NCBI GenBank assembly: GCA_001897515.1
Contig: MKTA01000032.1
Coordinates: forward strand, 110,502-174,501
Source: Bacteroidetes bacterium 41-46
Lineage (GTDB): Bacteria; Bacteroidota; Bacteroidia; Bacteroidales; UBA932
Reading direction: 5' to 3'
DNA length: 64,000 nucleotides
Positions 18,745-27,958 of the stretch are shown here, in pieces. Under the pieces are notes generated by a model. It made no database searches and had not been told where the DNA came from. It was given only the letters and a program-made list of their open reading frames with translations. The translations under genes and the position numbers were made by a program. How positions within the stretch are numbered: position 1 is the stretch's first letter; each line of letters begins with the position of its first letter.

Positions 18745-20649
18745 TTATTCACTAACCAATGTGAATATCTCCCCCTCCAGTTTAATAGCTCCTCTCTCTG
18801 TAAGGTCTCTGACCACTTCAACATAGAGTCTGGTATCGTCGTCAATTTCAAGGGAAATTTCGGCCATACTTTTCGGGCCTTTGGACAAAATTTCAAAGAC
18901 CTTCTCTTCTATTGAATAATAGTAGTCTGAGTTATCTTTTCTGTGTCTTGATCCAAGACATGTATCACACCTGCCACAATTTTGGGGTGCAATCTCCCCA
19001 AAATATTCAGTTAATGTCCTCTCCCTGCATACCTCTCCATTTTGAAAATAGGCTATAACACTTTCAATTTTGGCCTCCATATTGCTCTTTAACATTAGAT
19101 AATTGTTATTGTCAATTCTAAAGTTTCTTTCGTCAAGTCTCTCTTTTTTAATAATCAGAAGAGGAGATCTAACCGCAGGGGAGTATGAAATAACACCCAT
19201 TCTTGATAGCCTTATAAGACTAGATGTGATTGCCGCTTTACTGTTTCTTGTTAACTTTGCTATATACTCTTCATCAATAGCAACAGGGACAGAGAAGAGT
19301 CCTGTGTATAATCTTAAAAGAGTTTTGATAAAGGCGTCAAGTGAATTATTTTTTAACTGCACATTATATAGCTCATCCCTGTTTACAATAAATTTAACTT
19401 TTGAAGGATTATCCATTTCATCTGTAAGTTCAATGTAACCCTCTTTTTCTATGTATTTCAGCGAGTGATAAGCTGGTACGGGGTGCAATGAACTAGAGTT
19501 GCAAAAATCCTTAAGGCTGAAATTAATAATTCTATCCTTGCCGGAACCATATGCAAAGCCAAGATATATAAAGAGCTTCTGATAAACACCTTTTATATAC
19601 TCTTCGGAGGGAAATGTCGTTGAGAGTATTTTTCTTAATCGTCCAGGATCTTGTCTGTTCCAGAGCATTATTGCGAATGATTTAACTCCGTCCCTTCCAG
19701 CTCTTCCAGCCTCCTGATAATATGCTTCAAGTGATTCAGGCGGATCAAGGTGACACACAAATCTTACATCTGGCTTATCAATACCCATTCCAAAGGCATT
19801 AGTTGCAACGATTACTCTCAGATTCCCACTCTTCCACTCGTCTTGCCTTAAGGCTCTTGAAGCAGGCGCAAGTGCTGCACTAAAGGGTTCTGCAGATACT
19901 CCGTGAGCCTGAAGGAAATCTGATACCTCTGTTGTTTTTCTCCTCTCCCTAACGTAAACAATACCGGAGCCATCAATTACCCTTATAATCTTCAAGAGCT
20001 GAAGATATTTATCATCAGCCTCCCTGCACACATATGAGAGATTATCCCGCCTAAAGCTTGATTTTATAATATTTGGAGTATTAAGTTCAAGATTCTCAAT
20101 TATCTCTTTTACAACAGTTGGTGTAGCTGTTGCTGTAACCGCAATTGTCGCAATTGGTGAAATAAGACTTTTAATCTCTTTAATTTTAAGATAGTCTGGT
20201 CTGAAATCATGCCCCCATTGTGAAATGCAATGCGCTTCATCAACAATCAGGTAGTTAATATTCATCTTAGACACCCTTGCCCTGAACAATTCACTGTTCA
20301 GTCTTTCAGGAGAGAGATAGAGAAACTTAAAATCACCATGTATAGCGTTGTCAATGAGTGCATCTATTTCGTCACTGTTTAATCCGGAATGAATAGCTAT
20401 AACTGGAATCCCTTTTGCCTTCAATGCCTCAGCCTGATCCTTCATAAGAGCGATTAAAGGAGTGACAACTAGGGATATACCATCTTTTATTAGTGTTGGG
20501 ACCTGGAAAGTAATAGATTTTCCTCCTCCCGTAGGCATTAATGCCAGTGTATCCCTCCCCTCCAATGCAGAGTTTATAACCTCCTCCTGCATGGGCCTAA
20601 AGGTTGTATAACCCCAGTATCGCTCAAGTATCTCCAGTGATTTTGACAT
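18745..20649 (-). CDS. recQ: ATP-dependent DNA helicase RecQ family
   Basis: A 634-residue superfamily 2 helicase. It shows FRPMQEEVI (motif 0), PTGGGKS (Walker A), DEAH in IVDEAHCISQWGHDFRPDY with the aromatic-rich loop, and QEAGRAGRDG (motif VI). The four-Cys zinc site (EVCRER...NCGRCDTC) lies late, near residue 570, after an inserted winged-helix-like region, and no HRDC domain is visible; the last 60 residues look like another winged helix. This layout is seen in the short Bacteroidota RecQ forms. It unwinds DNA 3'-5' in recombination repair. Confidence 0.92.
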   Translation of the reverse strand: MSKSLEILERYWGYTTFRPMQEEVINSALEGRDTLALMPTGGGKSITFQVPTLIKDGISLVVTPLIALMKDQAEALKAKGIPVIAIHSGLNSDEIDALIDNAIHGDFKFLYLSPERLNSELFRARVSKMNINYLIVDEAHCISQWGHDFRPDYLKIKEIKSLISPIATIAVTATATPTVVKEIIENLELNTPNIIKSSFRRDNLSYVCREADDKYLQLLKIIRVIDGSGIVYVRERRKTTEVSDFLQAHGVSAEPFSAALAPASRALRQDEWKSGNLRVIVATNAFGMGIDKPDVRFVCHLDPPESLEAYYQEAGRAGRDGVKSFAIMLWNRQDPGRLRKILSTTFPSEEYIKGVYQKLFIYLGFAYGSGKDRIINFSLKDFCNSSSLHPVPAYHSLKYIEKEGYIELTDEMDNPSKVKFIVNRDELYNVQLKNNSLDAFIKTLLRLYTGLFSVPVAIDEEYIAKLTRNSKAAITSSLIRLSRMGVISYSPAVRSPLLIIKKERLDERNFRIDNNNYLMLKSNMEAKIESVIAYFQNGEVCRERTLTEYFGEIAPQNCGRCDTCLGSRHRKDNSDYYYSIEEKVFEILSKGPKSMAEISLEIDDDTRLYVEVVRDLTERGAIKLEGEIFTLVSE

Positions 20650-20662
20650 TGTTAAATAAGTT

Positions 20663-20735
20663 GAATTATCTGTAAATAATTCGTTAAATTTGTTTGAATA
20701 TAGATAAAAACTTTAAACAAAACTTAAACAAAACT
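20663..20735 (+). promoter_or_regulatory. pckA promoter region with inverted repeat and tandem 11-mer
   Basis: A -7 match TAAATTTG (20685-20692) sits 53 bases before pckA, with only a poor -33. Just upstream is an inverted repeat, GAATTAT-N6-ATAATTC (20663-20682). In the leader, the 11-mer TAAACAAAACT occurs twice head to tail (20714-20735). The repeat and palindrome could be regulator sites for a gluconeogenic/fermentative gene, but AT-rich chance matches cannot be excluded. Confidence 0.4.
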
Positions 20736-20745
20736 AACTAAACTT

Positions 20746-22341
20746 GTGATGATAGCTTCTGATTTATTAAAGTATGGCATTGTAAATGTCGGAAAGGTGA
20801 TGTATAATCCCACCTACGAAGAGATGTTCAAGGCTGAAATTGATGAAAAAAATGAGGGATTCGACAAAGGCGTACTCACAGATACAGGTGCAGTAGCAGT
20901 AATGACAGGCATCTTTACTGGAAGGTCGCCAAAAGACAAATACATTGTAAAAGATAATGTTACAGACGAAACAATATGGTGGGACGGAACCATTAACAAA
21001 CCTATTTCATTAGAAGTATGGAATGACTGCAAGAAAATTGCACAGGATCAGTTGTCTGATAAGGATATTATTTATGTGGTGGACACATACTGTGGGACAA
21101 ATGAAGATACAAGAATGAAAGTTAGATTCATAATGGAGGTTGCGTGGCAGGCTCATTTTGTAACTAACATGTTTATACGTCCTTCTAATTATGAGTTGGA
21201 CAATTATGGTGAGCCGGATTTTGTCTTTATTAATGCTTCAAAGGCTGTTAATCCAAAATGGAGAGAGCACAATCTCAATTCAGAAGTATTTGTTTTATTC
21301 AACTTAACAGAGAGAGTTTCTGTATGTGGTGGCACTTGGTATGGTGGAGAGATGAAAAAGGGGATATTTTCAATGATGAACTACTACTTACCTCTTAAAG
21401 GTATTGCCTCTATGCACTGTTCTGCAAATGTTGGAAAAGATGGTGATGTCGCTATTTTCTTTGGATTGTCCGGTACAGGAAAAACAACACTTTCAGCTGA
21501 TCCAAAAAGATATTTAATTGGAGACGATGAACATGGATGGGATAACCATGGCGTATTTAATCTTGAAGGAGGGTGCTACGCAAAAACAATTAATCTAAGC
21601 AAAGAGAATGAACCAGATATTTGGAGGGCAATTAAAAGAGATGCACTATTAGAAAATGTAACTGTTAATGAAGATGGCAGCATTGATTTTTCAGATGCTT
21701 CTGTAACAGAGAATACAAGAGTCTCCTACCCTATATATCATATTAATAAAATTGTTCTCCCGTCAAAGGCCGGGCATCCAAAAAAGATAATATATCTTTC
21801 TGCTGATGCATATGGTGTACTGCCTCCAGTATCAATATTAGACAGGGATCAGGCACAGTACCACTTCTTGTGCGGATATACATCCAAACTTGCCGGAACT
21901 GAGAGGGGGATTACAGAGCCTCTCCCTTCATTCTCTCCTGCCTTTGGAGAGGCATTTCTAACATTACACCCTACTGTTTATGCAGGAACATTGGCAAAAA
22001 AGATGGATGAGCATGGTGCTAAGGCATATTTGGTCAATACAGGCTGGAATGGAACAGGAAAAAGAATATCAATAAAAGATACGCGGGCAATAATTGATGC
22101 AATTCTTGACAGTTCAATTGAGAAAGCTGAGACCAAAATAATCCCTGTGCTCAATCTTACAGTACCAGTGAAACTTCATGATGTTTCCGATGGAATACTT
22201 GATCCAAGAGATACATATACTGATAGTGTGATATGGGAAGAAAAGGCACGTTCATTGGCTTCCAAGTATATTAAAAATTTTGAACAATACTGTGACAATG
22301 ATGCAGCTAAAGCGCTTGTAGCTTGCGGTCCTCAATTATAA
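20746..22341 (+). CDS. pckA: Phosphoenolpyruvate carboxykinase (ATP)
   Basis: A 531-residue ATP-type [13 protein letters not shown] (oxaloacetate site), [12 protein letters not shown], the P-loop [21 protein letters not shown] (metal-binding Asp pair) and the C-terminal [10 protein letters not shown] are all present. It interconverts oxaloacetate plus ATP with PEP plus CO2 plus ADP. In succinate-forming Bacteroidales it usually runs toward oxaloacetate and conserves ATP. Two adjacent ATG codons are possible starts. It is followed after 8 bases by the cyclophilin gene. Confidence 0.97.
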   Translation: MMIASDLLKYGIVNVGKVMYNPTYEEMFKAEIDEKNEGFDKGVLTDTGAVAVMTGIFTGRSPKDKYIVKDNVTDETIWWDGTINKPISLEVWNDCKKIAQDQLSDKDIIYVVDTYCGTNEDTRMKVRFIMEVAWQAHFVTNMFIRPSNYELDNYGEPDFVFINASKAVNPKWREHNLNSEVFVLFNLTERVSVCGGTWYGGEMKKGIFSMMNYYLPLKGIASMHCSANVGKDGDVAIFFGLSGTGKTTLSADPKRYLIGDDEHGWDNHGVFNLEGGCYAKTINLSKENEPDIWRAIKRDALLENVTVNEDGSIDFSDASVTENTRVSYPIYHINKIVLPSKAGHPKKIIYLSADAYGVLPPVSILDRDQAQYHFLCGYTSKLAGTERGITEPLPSFSPAFGEAFLTLHPTVYAGTLAKKMDEHGAKAYLVNTGWNGTGKRISIKDTRAIIDAILDSSIEKAETKIIPVLNLTVPVKLHDVSDGILDPRDTYTDSVIWEEKARSLASKYIKNFEQYCDNDAAKALVACGPQL

Positions 22342-22349
22342 CATCGGAC

Positions 22350-23081
22350 ATGAAAAAGACAACTGCAAAATTATTATTGATATCAACCTTACTCCTGTTT
22401 TCATCAATAATTAATACAAATAATCTTTCTGCATCATCAAGAGTATGGCATGTAAAGCTTATTTCCTCTAAAGGAGAGATTGTTTTGATGTTGTATGATA
22501 ACACACCTGTTCACAGAGACAACTTTCTTAAACTTGCTAAAAAAGGGTATTTTAATGGGGTGCTCTTTCACAGGGTGATCAATAATTTTATGATTCAATC
22601 TGGTGATCCGGATTCAAAAGAGAGAGAGCCTGGAAAGATTTACGGAAATGGTGGGCCGGAATTAAACCTTCCGGCAGAATTTGTTCCCGGACTATTCCAT
22701 AAACGTGGTGCACTTGCTGCAGCCAGAGAGGGTGATGATATTAACCCAGGCAGAGAATCTTCTGGATCACAATTTTATATTGTTGAAGGAAAAATTCATG
22801 ATGACGAATCTCTAAATTTAGCTGAAAAAAGGATTAATGACAGAAACAGGCTTATTGGTAAGGAGTCAGGGTATAAAATTCCGAGTGATATAAGAGAGTA
22901 TTACAAAAAAAATGGCGGAACACCTCATCTAGACACTCAATATACTGTATTTGGTGAGGTAATTTCCGGGATGGATGTCGTAGGTGCTATTTCTGATGTT
23001 GAAACAGACAATAATGACAGACCTTTGGAGGATGTAATTATTTTTTCAGTCAAAACGTTTAAAAAACGGTTAAAAAGATAG
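22350..23081 (+). CDS. Cyclophilin-type peptidyl-prolyl cis-trans isomerase, exported
   Basis: A 243-residue protein with a Sec signal peptide (hydrophobic LLLISTLLLFSSII) and no lipobox. The cyclophilin domain shows TPVHRDNFLKLAKKGYFNGVLFHRVINNFMIQ-type core residues (catalytic Arg in FHRV), SGSQFYI and a 45-residue insertion with an HLDTQYTVFGEV end, common in Bacteroidota homologues. It catalyses proline isomerisation during folding of exported proteins. The start is the ATG giving MKKTTAK; an upstream start would overlap pckA. Confidence 0.93.
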   Translation: MKKTTAKLLLISTLLLFSSIINTNNLSASSRVWHVKLISSKGEIVLMLYDNTPVHRDNFLKLAKKGYFNGVLFHRVINNFMIQSGDPDSKEREPGKIYGNGGPELNLPAEFVPGLFHKRGALAAAREGDDINPGRESSGSQFYIVEGKIHDDESLNLAEKRINDRNRLIGKESGYKIPSDIREYYKKNGGTPHLDTQYTVFGEVISGMDVVGAISDVETDNNDRPLEDVIIFSVKTFKKRLKR

Positions 23082-23084
23082 ACA

Positions 23085-24755
23085 ATGAAAACATTTATTT
23101 TAATGGCAGTATTGACGATTATGATTTCAAGCTGTACAAATAAGGATGAGATGGAGTTAAAAAAAATTATTTGTGAAACTCAAAACCAGGTACACCCTCT
23201 TTTAATAAGAGCTTCAAATGCATATTGGAATGGAACAATTACTGGCAATCCGGAAGAATTTGCTAAGTATTCTGAAGCTAATATTGAAACGTCTAAGATT
23301 TATTCAAACAAAGTTGTTTTTAACAAGCTTAAGGAGATAAGGGAAAGTGATAAGGTTAAAGATCCCATTTTAAAAAGACAGTTGGATATATTGTATAATA
23401 ATTATCTTTCAAATCAGGCAGACACAGCCCTATTGGAAGAGATTATAAAAAAATCTACAATGCTTGAACAAAAATATGCGGAGTTCAGAGCAAAATTTAG
23501 AGGAATTGAGATCTCGGATAATGAAGTTGAAAGAGTATTGCAGACCTCTGTAGATAACAGAGAACTTGAAGAGGTCTGGAAAGCTCACAAAGAGATCGGT
23601 CCATTTGTCGCTTATGATGTTATTGAAGTCGTTAAATTGCGAAATATGCTTGCCAGATCTCTTGGTTATGACAATTATCATACAATGTCACTTGAGCTCT
23701 CAGGACAGAATCCAGAGGATATTTCTGCTCTGTTTGATGAACTTGATTCTCTGACAAGAGATGAATTTAAAAGGTTAAAGGACGAGATGAATTCCCTATT
23801 TTCAAAAAAATACTCTGTGCCAGTAGAAAAATTAATGCCTTGGCATTTTCAGGGTAGATTTTTTCAAGAGTCGCCTAAACTTTACTCAGTTGATTTAGAC
23901 AAGTACTACAAAGGTCAGAACCTAGAAGAACTCACTGCAAGCTTTTACTCAGGAATCGGACTAGATGTTAGTGATATAATGAGAAGTAGCGACCTTTATG
24001 AGAAGCCAGGAAAAAATCAGCACGCATACTGCATTGATATAGATGCATCTGGAGATGTTAGAGTGTTGGCAAATATTGCAGATAATGAGTCTTGGATGGG
24101 CACTATGCTACATGAATTTGGACATGGTGTTTACGCACTTGGCCATGACGATCCGATTAATCCATATTTCCTGAGAAATGCTGCACATGCATTTACAACT
24201 GAAGCTGTTGCAATGATATTCGGCAGGCTTTCACGAAATCCGGAGTGGATGCTCCAAAACTTAGGATTGTCAGTAGACGAGAAAAATTTGATTGAAGATG
24301 ATTGCTATAATTCTCTTAAACTTCAACAACTTGTTTTTAGCAGATGGGTTCAGGTCGTTTACAGATTTGAAAAAGAGATGTACTCAAATCCCGATCAGGA
24401 TTTAAATTCTCTATGGTGGAATTTGGTTGAGAAATACCAAATGTTAAACAAACCGTTTAACAGAGATATGCCTGACTGGGCAACAAAAATTCATATTGCA
24501 CTTTACCCATGCTATTACCACAATTATCAGCTAGGTGAACTTCTTGCCTCACAAATGCACTATTATATTGTAGATAACATTACAAAATCTGGAGACTACA
24601 GAAATGAATCATATACCGGTAACAAAGAGGTTGGAAAATGGATGCATGAAAATGTCTTTAAAGCCGGAATGAGGTATGAATGGAATGAGATGATAGAGAG
24701 GTCAACCGGGGAGAAGTTAACAGCCAAATATTTTGCAAAACAATTTGTTGACTAG
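23085..24755 (+). CDS. Zinc metallopeptidase lipoprotein, M2/M3-like gluzincin
   Basis: A 556-residue protein with a lipoprotein leader (MISSC, Cys 17). The active site is HEFGH at 343-347, with the third zinc ligand probably Glu373 in the AHAFTTEAVAMIFGRL block. The mainly helical body (RNMLARSLGYDNY, MPWHFQGRFFQ) is that of peptidyl-dipeptidase A/oligopeptidase relatives. It should cleave short peptides outside the inner membrane. M2 versus M3 assignment is not certain by eye. It follows the cyclophilin gene after 3 bases and ends 4 bases from a convergent gene. Confidence 0.85.
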   Translation: MKTFILMAVLTIMISSCTNKDEMELKKIICETQNQVHPLLIRASNAYWNGTITGNPEEFAKYSEANIETSKIYSNKVVFNKLKEIRESDKVKDPILKRQLDILYNNYLSNQADTALLEEIIKKSTMLEQKYAEFRAKFRGIEISDNEVERVLQTSVDNRELEEVWKAHKEIGPFVAYDVIEVVKLRNMLARSLGYDNYHTMSLELSGQNPEDISALFDELDSLTRDEFKRLKDEMNSLFSKKYSVPVEKLMPWHFQGRFFQESPKLYSVDLDKYYKGQNLEELTASFYSGIGLDVSDIMRSSDLYEKPGKNQHAYCIDIDASGDVRVLANIADNESWMGTMLHEFGHGVYALGHDDPINPYFLRNAAHAFTTEAVAMIFGRLSRNPEWMLQNLGLSVDEKNLIEDDCYNSLKLQQLVFSRWVQVVYRFEKEMYSNPDQDLNSLWWNLVEKYQMLNKPFNRDMPDWATKIHIALYPCYYHNYQLGELLASQMHYYIVDNITKSGDYRNESYTGNKEVGKWMHENVFKAGMRYEWNEMIERSTGEKLTAKYFAKQFVD

Positions 24756-24759
24756 GTCT

Positions 24760-25587
24760 CTATTCAAATTTGTACATTCTTGATGCCCTTCCTCTTGGAA
24801 GACACTCAAGTGTTAAATCAACTCCTGGGATGGCCCCCTTTTCTAAAAGGGCCATCCCTGTTGATTCCAAAGCGAGCTCGGGAGTGTTGTTATTTGCGCT
24901 TAAATGGCATAATAACAATGTTTTAAGATTTTTGTGAAAGATTTTTTTAACAGCCTCAGCTGTTTCAGCATTACTTAAATGTCCTCTGCCTTTGCTGATT
25001 CTGTCAATAAGGACTTTTGGATAGGGACCGGATTCAAGCATTGCAGAGTCATAGTTTGATTCTATTATTAAATGGTCTGCCATTGACGCGTATTTTAAGA
25101 CTGTGTCAGTAACATGTCCGATATCAGTAATTACGGCTATTTTTATACTAGACATGTTAATAAAATACCCGTAATTATCTGTCCCATCGTGAGGGACCGG
25201 AAAAGGAGTAATCTTTACACCATTAAACTCAAATTGGCATTCTGACTCAATTATGATTTTTGACAGATTAATCTTCCCTCTGGTAACAAAGTGAGAATTC
25301 AAAGCTTTGTGTAAAGATTCAGTTGCGCAAATCGGCTTAAAAGATCTCTCAGAGAGGCTGCCCAAATGTTTTATATGATCAATGTGGTCATGTGTAACTA
25401 AAACAAAATCAATATTATCAAGGCATACAGAATGCTCTGCCAGTCTTTTCCTCGCTGTCCTCATCCCAATCCCAAAGTCAATTAGAAAAGAGACTTCTCC
25501 GTTTGAAAACCAGTATGAGTTCCCGTTGCTTCCTGAAGACAGAGATATAAATGACACGCAATTTGAATCTTCCGGGACTATTAGCAT
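24760..25587 (-). CDS. MBL-fold metallohydrolase, YycJ/WalJ-like
   Basis: A 275-residue metallo-beta-lactamase-fold protein. Metal ligands are visible as THDHIDH (HxHxDH), VPHDG, DIGH and the late CHLSANN. SSGSNGNS at the N-terminus and ESNYDSAMLESGPYP plus RGHLSN are typical of the YycJ group, implicated in exonuclease or phosphodiesterase activity. Its start overlaps the upstream HAD gene by 7 bases. A GC-rich hairpin lies inside its 3' end. The substrate is unknown. Confidence 0.88.
   Translation of the reverse strand: MLIVPEDSNCVSFISLSSGSNGNSYWFSNGEVSFLIDFGIGMRTARKRLAEHSVCLDNIDFVLVTHDHIDHIKHLGSLSERSFKPICATESLHKALNSHFVTRGKINLSKIIIESECQFEFNGVKITPFPVPHDGTDNYGYFINMSSIKIAVITDIGHVTDTVLKYASMADHLIIESNYDSAMLESGPYPKVLIDRISKGRGHLSNAETAEAVKKIFHKNLKTLLLCHLSANNNTPELALESTGMALLEKGAIPGVDLTLECLPRGRASRMYKFE
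24827..24858. repeat. GC-rich inverted repeat within the 3' end of the MBL gene
   Basis: GGGATGGCCC is repeated as its exact complement GGGCCATCCC around a 12-base centre that can pair further (CCTTTT with AAAA). In this AT-rich region the hairpin stands out. It lies about 70 bases beyond the stop of the convergent peptidase gene and has no T-run, so it is not a standard terminator. Confidence 0.6.
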
Positions 25588-26195
25588 AGATATACCTTAA
25601 GGTCTTTAATAAGATCATTCTCCTGTAGCATAAGAGCTGTCTTTATTCCAAATTTTGACGCTGAATCAAGATTAATTTGAGAATCATCAACAAACAAGGT
25701 TTCTACCGGAGATATTCCTGAATCATCAAGGAGCATTTTGAAAATTTCCGGATCCGGCTTTGCACACCTCATTTCATACGAGAGGTACATTTTCTCAAAA
25801 TATTCATCCATTTTCATCCCTCCTTCAAGAAACATTGGTTTTACTGTTTCTATTGCAATGGGATTCGTATTGCTTAGTAGGAAAAGGCGGTAATTATCTG
25901 CATAATGTTTTAGTGCTTCTAATTTCTGCATTGGGATTCCCGGTAAAAAAGATGACATAGCAAAGTCAATCTCTTCATCTGTAACATATTTTTTTATCTC
26001 ATCACGGATTTTATCTCGAAACTCTTCTGTGGAAATAAGACCTTTTTCATAATCCATGAAGAAGCCCTCCTGAAAGTATTCATTAATAACTCTGCCAAAG
26101 TCAGGATGGCCTATAGAGCTGAATGCATCAATGCAACGTACTTTATCTAGCTTTACAATAACGCCTCCAAGGTCAAAGATTATATTCTTTATCAT
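25581..26195 (-). CDS. HAD family hydrolase, YihX/phosphoglycolate-phosphatase-like
   Basis: A 204-residue HAD protein: motif I FDLGGVIVKLD, a C1 helical cap, motif II LLSNTN, Lys in CAKPDPEIF and motif III FVDDSQINLDSA. The DLGGVI motif and the cap are like YihX (sugar 1-phosphate phosphatase) and haloacid dehalogenase subgroups. Fifth gene in the nucleoside salvage operon, 23 bases after mtnA; it could dephosphorylate a sugar phosphate of that route, but this is only a positional guess. Confidence 0.85.
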   Translation of the reverse strand: MIKNIIFDLGGVIVKLDKVRCIDAFSSIGHPDFGRVINEYFQEGFFMDYEKGLISTEEFRDKIRDEIKKYVTDEEIDFAMSSFLPGIPMQKLEALKHYADNYRLFLLSNTNPIAIETVKPMFLEGGMKMDEYFEKMYLSYEMRCAKPDPEIFKMLLDDSGISPVETLFVDDSQINLDSASKFGIKTALMLQENDLIKDLKVYLC

Positions 26196-26218
26196 TTACT
26201 TTTTTTTGCAAATATGGC

Positions 26219-27283
26219 TCATTTCTCCACACTAGAAAAATAGTAGGGGTAGTGATAAATAGATTTATCTGTGATAATTGCCGTAATTAATTCTGATTTA
26301 GTGATATCAAATGCCGGATTAAAGACATTTACATCAATTGGTGCTACTCTCTTACTGAACCACATATCAGTTACTTCAAAACCATCTCTCTCCTCTATAA
26401 TAATTTTATCTCCATCATCAGTATAGCGGTCAATAGTACTCTCTGGTCCCAGTATATAAAAGGGTATATTATAATGTTTGGATAGTATAGCAATTGAAGA
26501 TGTCCCAATTTTATTTGCAACATCACCATTTGCTGCAATTCTGTCACATCCTGTTAAAACAGCATCTACCACTCCCCTTCTCATAAGTTCTGAAACCATA
26601 TTGTCGCAGATTAATGTAACATCTACACCGGCTTTTTTAAGTTCATATGCAGTAAGTCTGGCTCCTTGCATTAGTGGCCTGGTTTCAGTAGCAAATATCT
26701 TAAATGAGTATCCTTTTTCATTCCCAAGATAGATTGGGGCTAGTGCTGTACCATATCTGGCTGTTGCCAAATGTCCGGCATTGCAATGAGTAAGAAGTCT
26801 GTATCCGGGTTTAAGAAGAGATAGGGCTCTCTCTCCAATATTAATGGACATTTTAATATCTTCCTCTTTAATAATGTGAGCCTCCTTTGCTAAAGTCAAT
26901 TTGCAATCTGACAAGTTGAATGCTGCTGGTGAGAAATTTTTCTTAAAACAACATATCATTCTTTCAACTCCCCACTTCAGATTTATGGCTGTTGGCCTTG
27001 CATTAGAAATTATATTAGCTGCGTTCTCAATTATTGAATTAATCTCATTAAAACCACAACCATTTGAACCACTGATTGACATTGCAATGCCTGCCGCAGA
27101 GACAACACCTAAAGCAGGTGCCCCCCTAACCTTCAATTTTGTAATTGCATCAACTAGAGTATAAATATTATCTATAATCAGAAACTCCTCCTTTACAGAA
27201 AGAAGTGTTTGGTCAATAATTTTTATCCAGCTGCAGTCAGGCGGAAATTCAATAGAATCAAAACCAAGAGGAGTTCTATTCAT
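26219..27283 (-). CDS. mtnA: S-methyl-5-thioribose-1-phosphate isomerase
   Basis: A 354-residue member of the MtnA/eIF2B-alpha family. It has VRGAPA near residue 52, the catalytic Cys167 in THCNAGHLATARYGTA and catalytic Asp247 in TGCDRIAANGDVANKIGT, all as in MtnA rather than the inactive eIF2B subunits. It converts 5-methylthioribose-1-phosphate (or 5-deoxyribose-1-phosphate) to the 1-phospho-ribulose. It overlaps the class II aldolase gene by 8 bases and is in line with a deaminase and a nucleoside phosphorylase. No mtnK, mtnC, mtnD or mtnB of the classical methionine salvage pathway is nearby. Confidence 0.95.
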   Translation of the reverse strand: MNRTPLGFDSIEFPPDCSWIKIIDQTLLSVKEEFLIIDNIYTLVDAITKLKVRGAPALGVVSAAGIAMSISGSNGCGFNEINSIIENAANIISNARPTAINLKWGVERMICCFKKNFSPAAFNLSDCKLTLAKEAHIIKEEDIKMSINIGERALSLLKPGYRLLTHCNAGHLATARYGTALAPIYLGNEKGYSFKIFATETRPLMQGARLTAYELKKAGVDVTLICDNMVSELMRRGVVDAVLTGCDRIAANGDVANKIGTSSIAILSKHYNIPFYILGPESTIDRYTDDGDKIIIEERDGFEVTDMWFSKRVAPIDVNVFNPAFDITKSELITAIITDKSIYHYPYYFSSVEK

Positions 27284-27947
27284 TCTTCAAAAACTTGACT
27301 CTCAGTTCGCTTAGTTGGGTCATTTGTTTATATGTAAAGTGTCTGGGCTGAGAACCCCTTGTCTCCATGATATGAGAAATTTTACAATGCGCTTCAACAA
27401 CTTCTGTCCTCCAATATGCCTCCTCAATACTCTTTCCCCATGTTAAAAGACCATGGTTTTGCAAAAGTAAAACATTCTTTCCCTTTGAGAGAGTTTCAAC
27501 CTGCTCAAGTAGCTCTGAGGATCCGGGAGTGTTGTATTGAGCTAATGTTAATTGTCCCATCCAGATAACTGCCTCTGCACTCATTGGTGTAGAAGGGACG
27601 CTTTCACTAAAAGCGTAGGAGCACGCATAAGGTGGGTGAGAGTGCACAATGCCCCCTATTTCCGGATTATTGTTGTATATAGCAAGATGAGTAAACAGTT
27701 CAGAAGAGGCTTTTTTATTTCCATAAATTTTGTTCCCTTTTGAATCTACTATTACAAAATCTGTCTCATTCAATCCGCTTTTTGAATGCATTGAGGGGGT
27801 TATCATAAAAAGATCTTCATCCAATCTTATAGATAAGTTGCCCCCATTCCCCTCAACGAAAGACTTTTGCCATAAAATTTCTGAATAATATGACAGTGCA
27901 AACGCCTGGTCATAATATAATTTCGGTATAGGCCTAAATTCTGTCAT
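27276..27947 (-). CDS. Class II aldolase, probable 5-(methylthio/deoxy)ribulose-1-phosphate aldolase (Ald2-like)
   Basis: A 223-residue class II (zinc) aldolase/epimerase. The metal and catalytic residues of fuculose-phosphate aldolase are present: Glu83 in ASSELFTH, His102 and His104 in VHSHPP, and His165 in QNHGLL; GNGGNLS and TPSMHSKSG bind phosphate. Because it is coupled to mtnA, the likely substrate is 5-methylthioribulose-1-P or 5-deoxyribulose-1-P, split to dihydroxyacetone phosphate plus an aldehyde (the DHAP shunt known from Rhodospirillum rubrum and some E. coli and Bacillus). Methylthioribulose-1-P dehydratase (MtnB) and L-fuculose-1-P aldolase are the alternatives; no fucose genes are near. 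Confidence 0.8.
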   Translation of the reverse strand: MTEFRPIPKLYYDQAFALSYYSEILWQKSFVEGNGGNLSIRLDEDLFMITPSMHSKSGLNETDFVIVDSKGNKIYGNKKASSELFTHLAIYNNNPEIGGIVHSHPPYACSYAFSESVPSTPMSAEAVIWMGQLTLAQYNTPGSSELLEQVETLSKGKNVLLLQNHGLLTWGKSIEEAYWRTEVVEAHCKISHIMETRGSQPRHFTYKQMTQLSELRVKFLKNE

Positions 27948-27958
27948 AGCTTTATTTA

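Noticed and set aside
20714..20735. Tandem repeat as CRISPR or other repeat array
   Set aside because: Only two adjacent 11-base copies with no spacers.
27276..27947. L-fuculose-phosphate aldolase working with the fucose-isomerase-like protein at 14137
   Set aside because: The genes are 12 kb apart in different operons, no fuculokinase is present, and the aldolase is coupled to mtnA.
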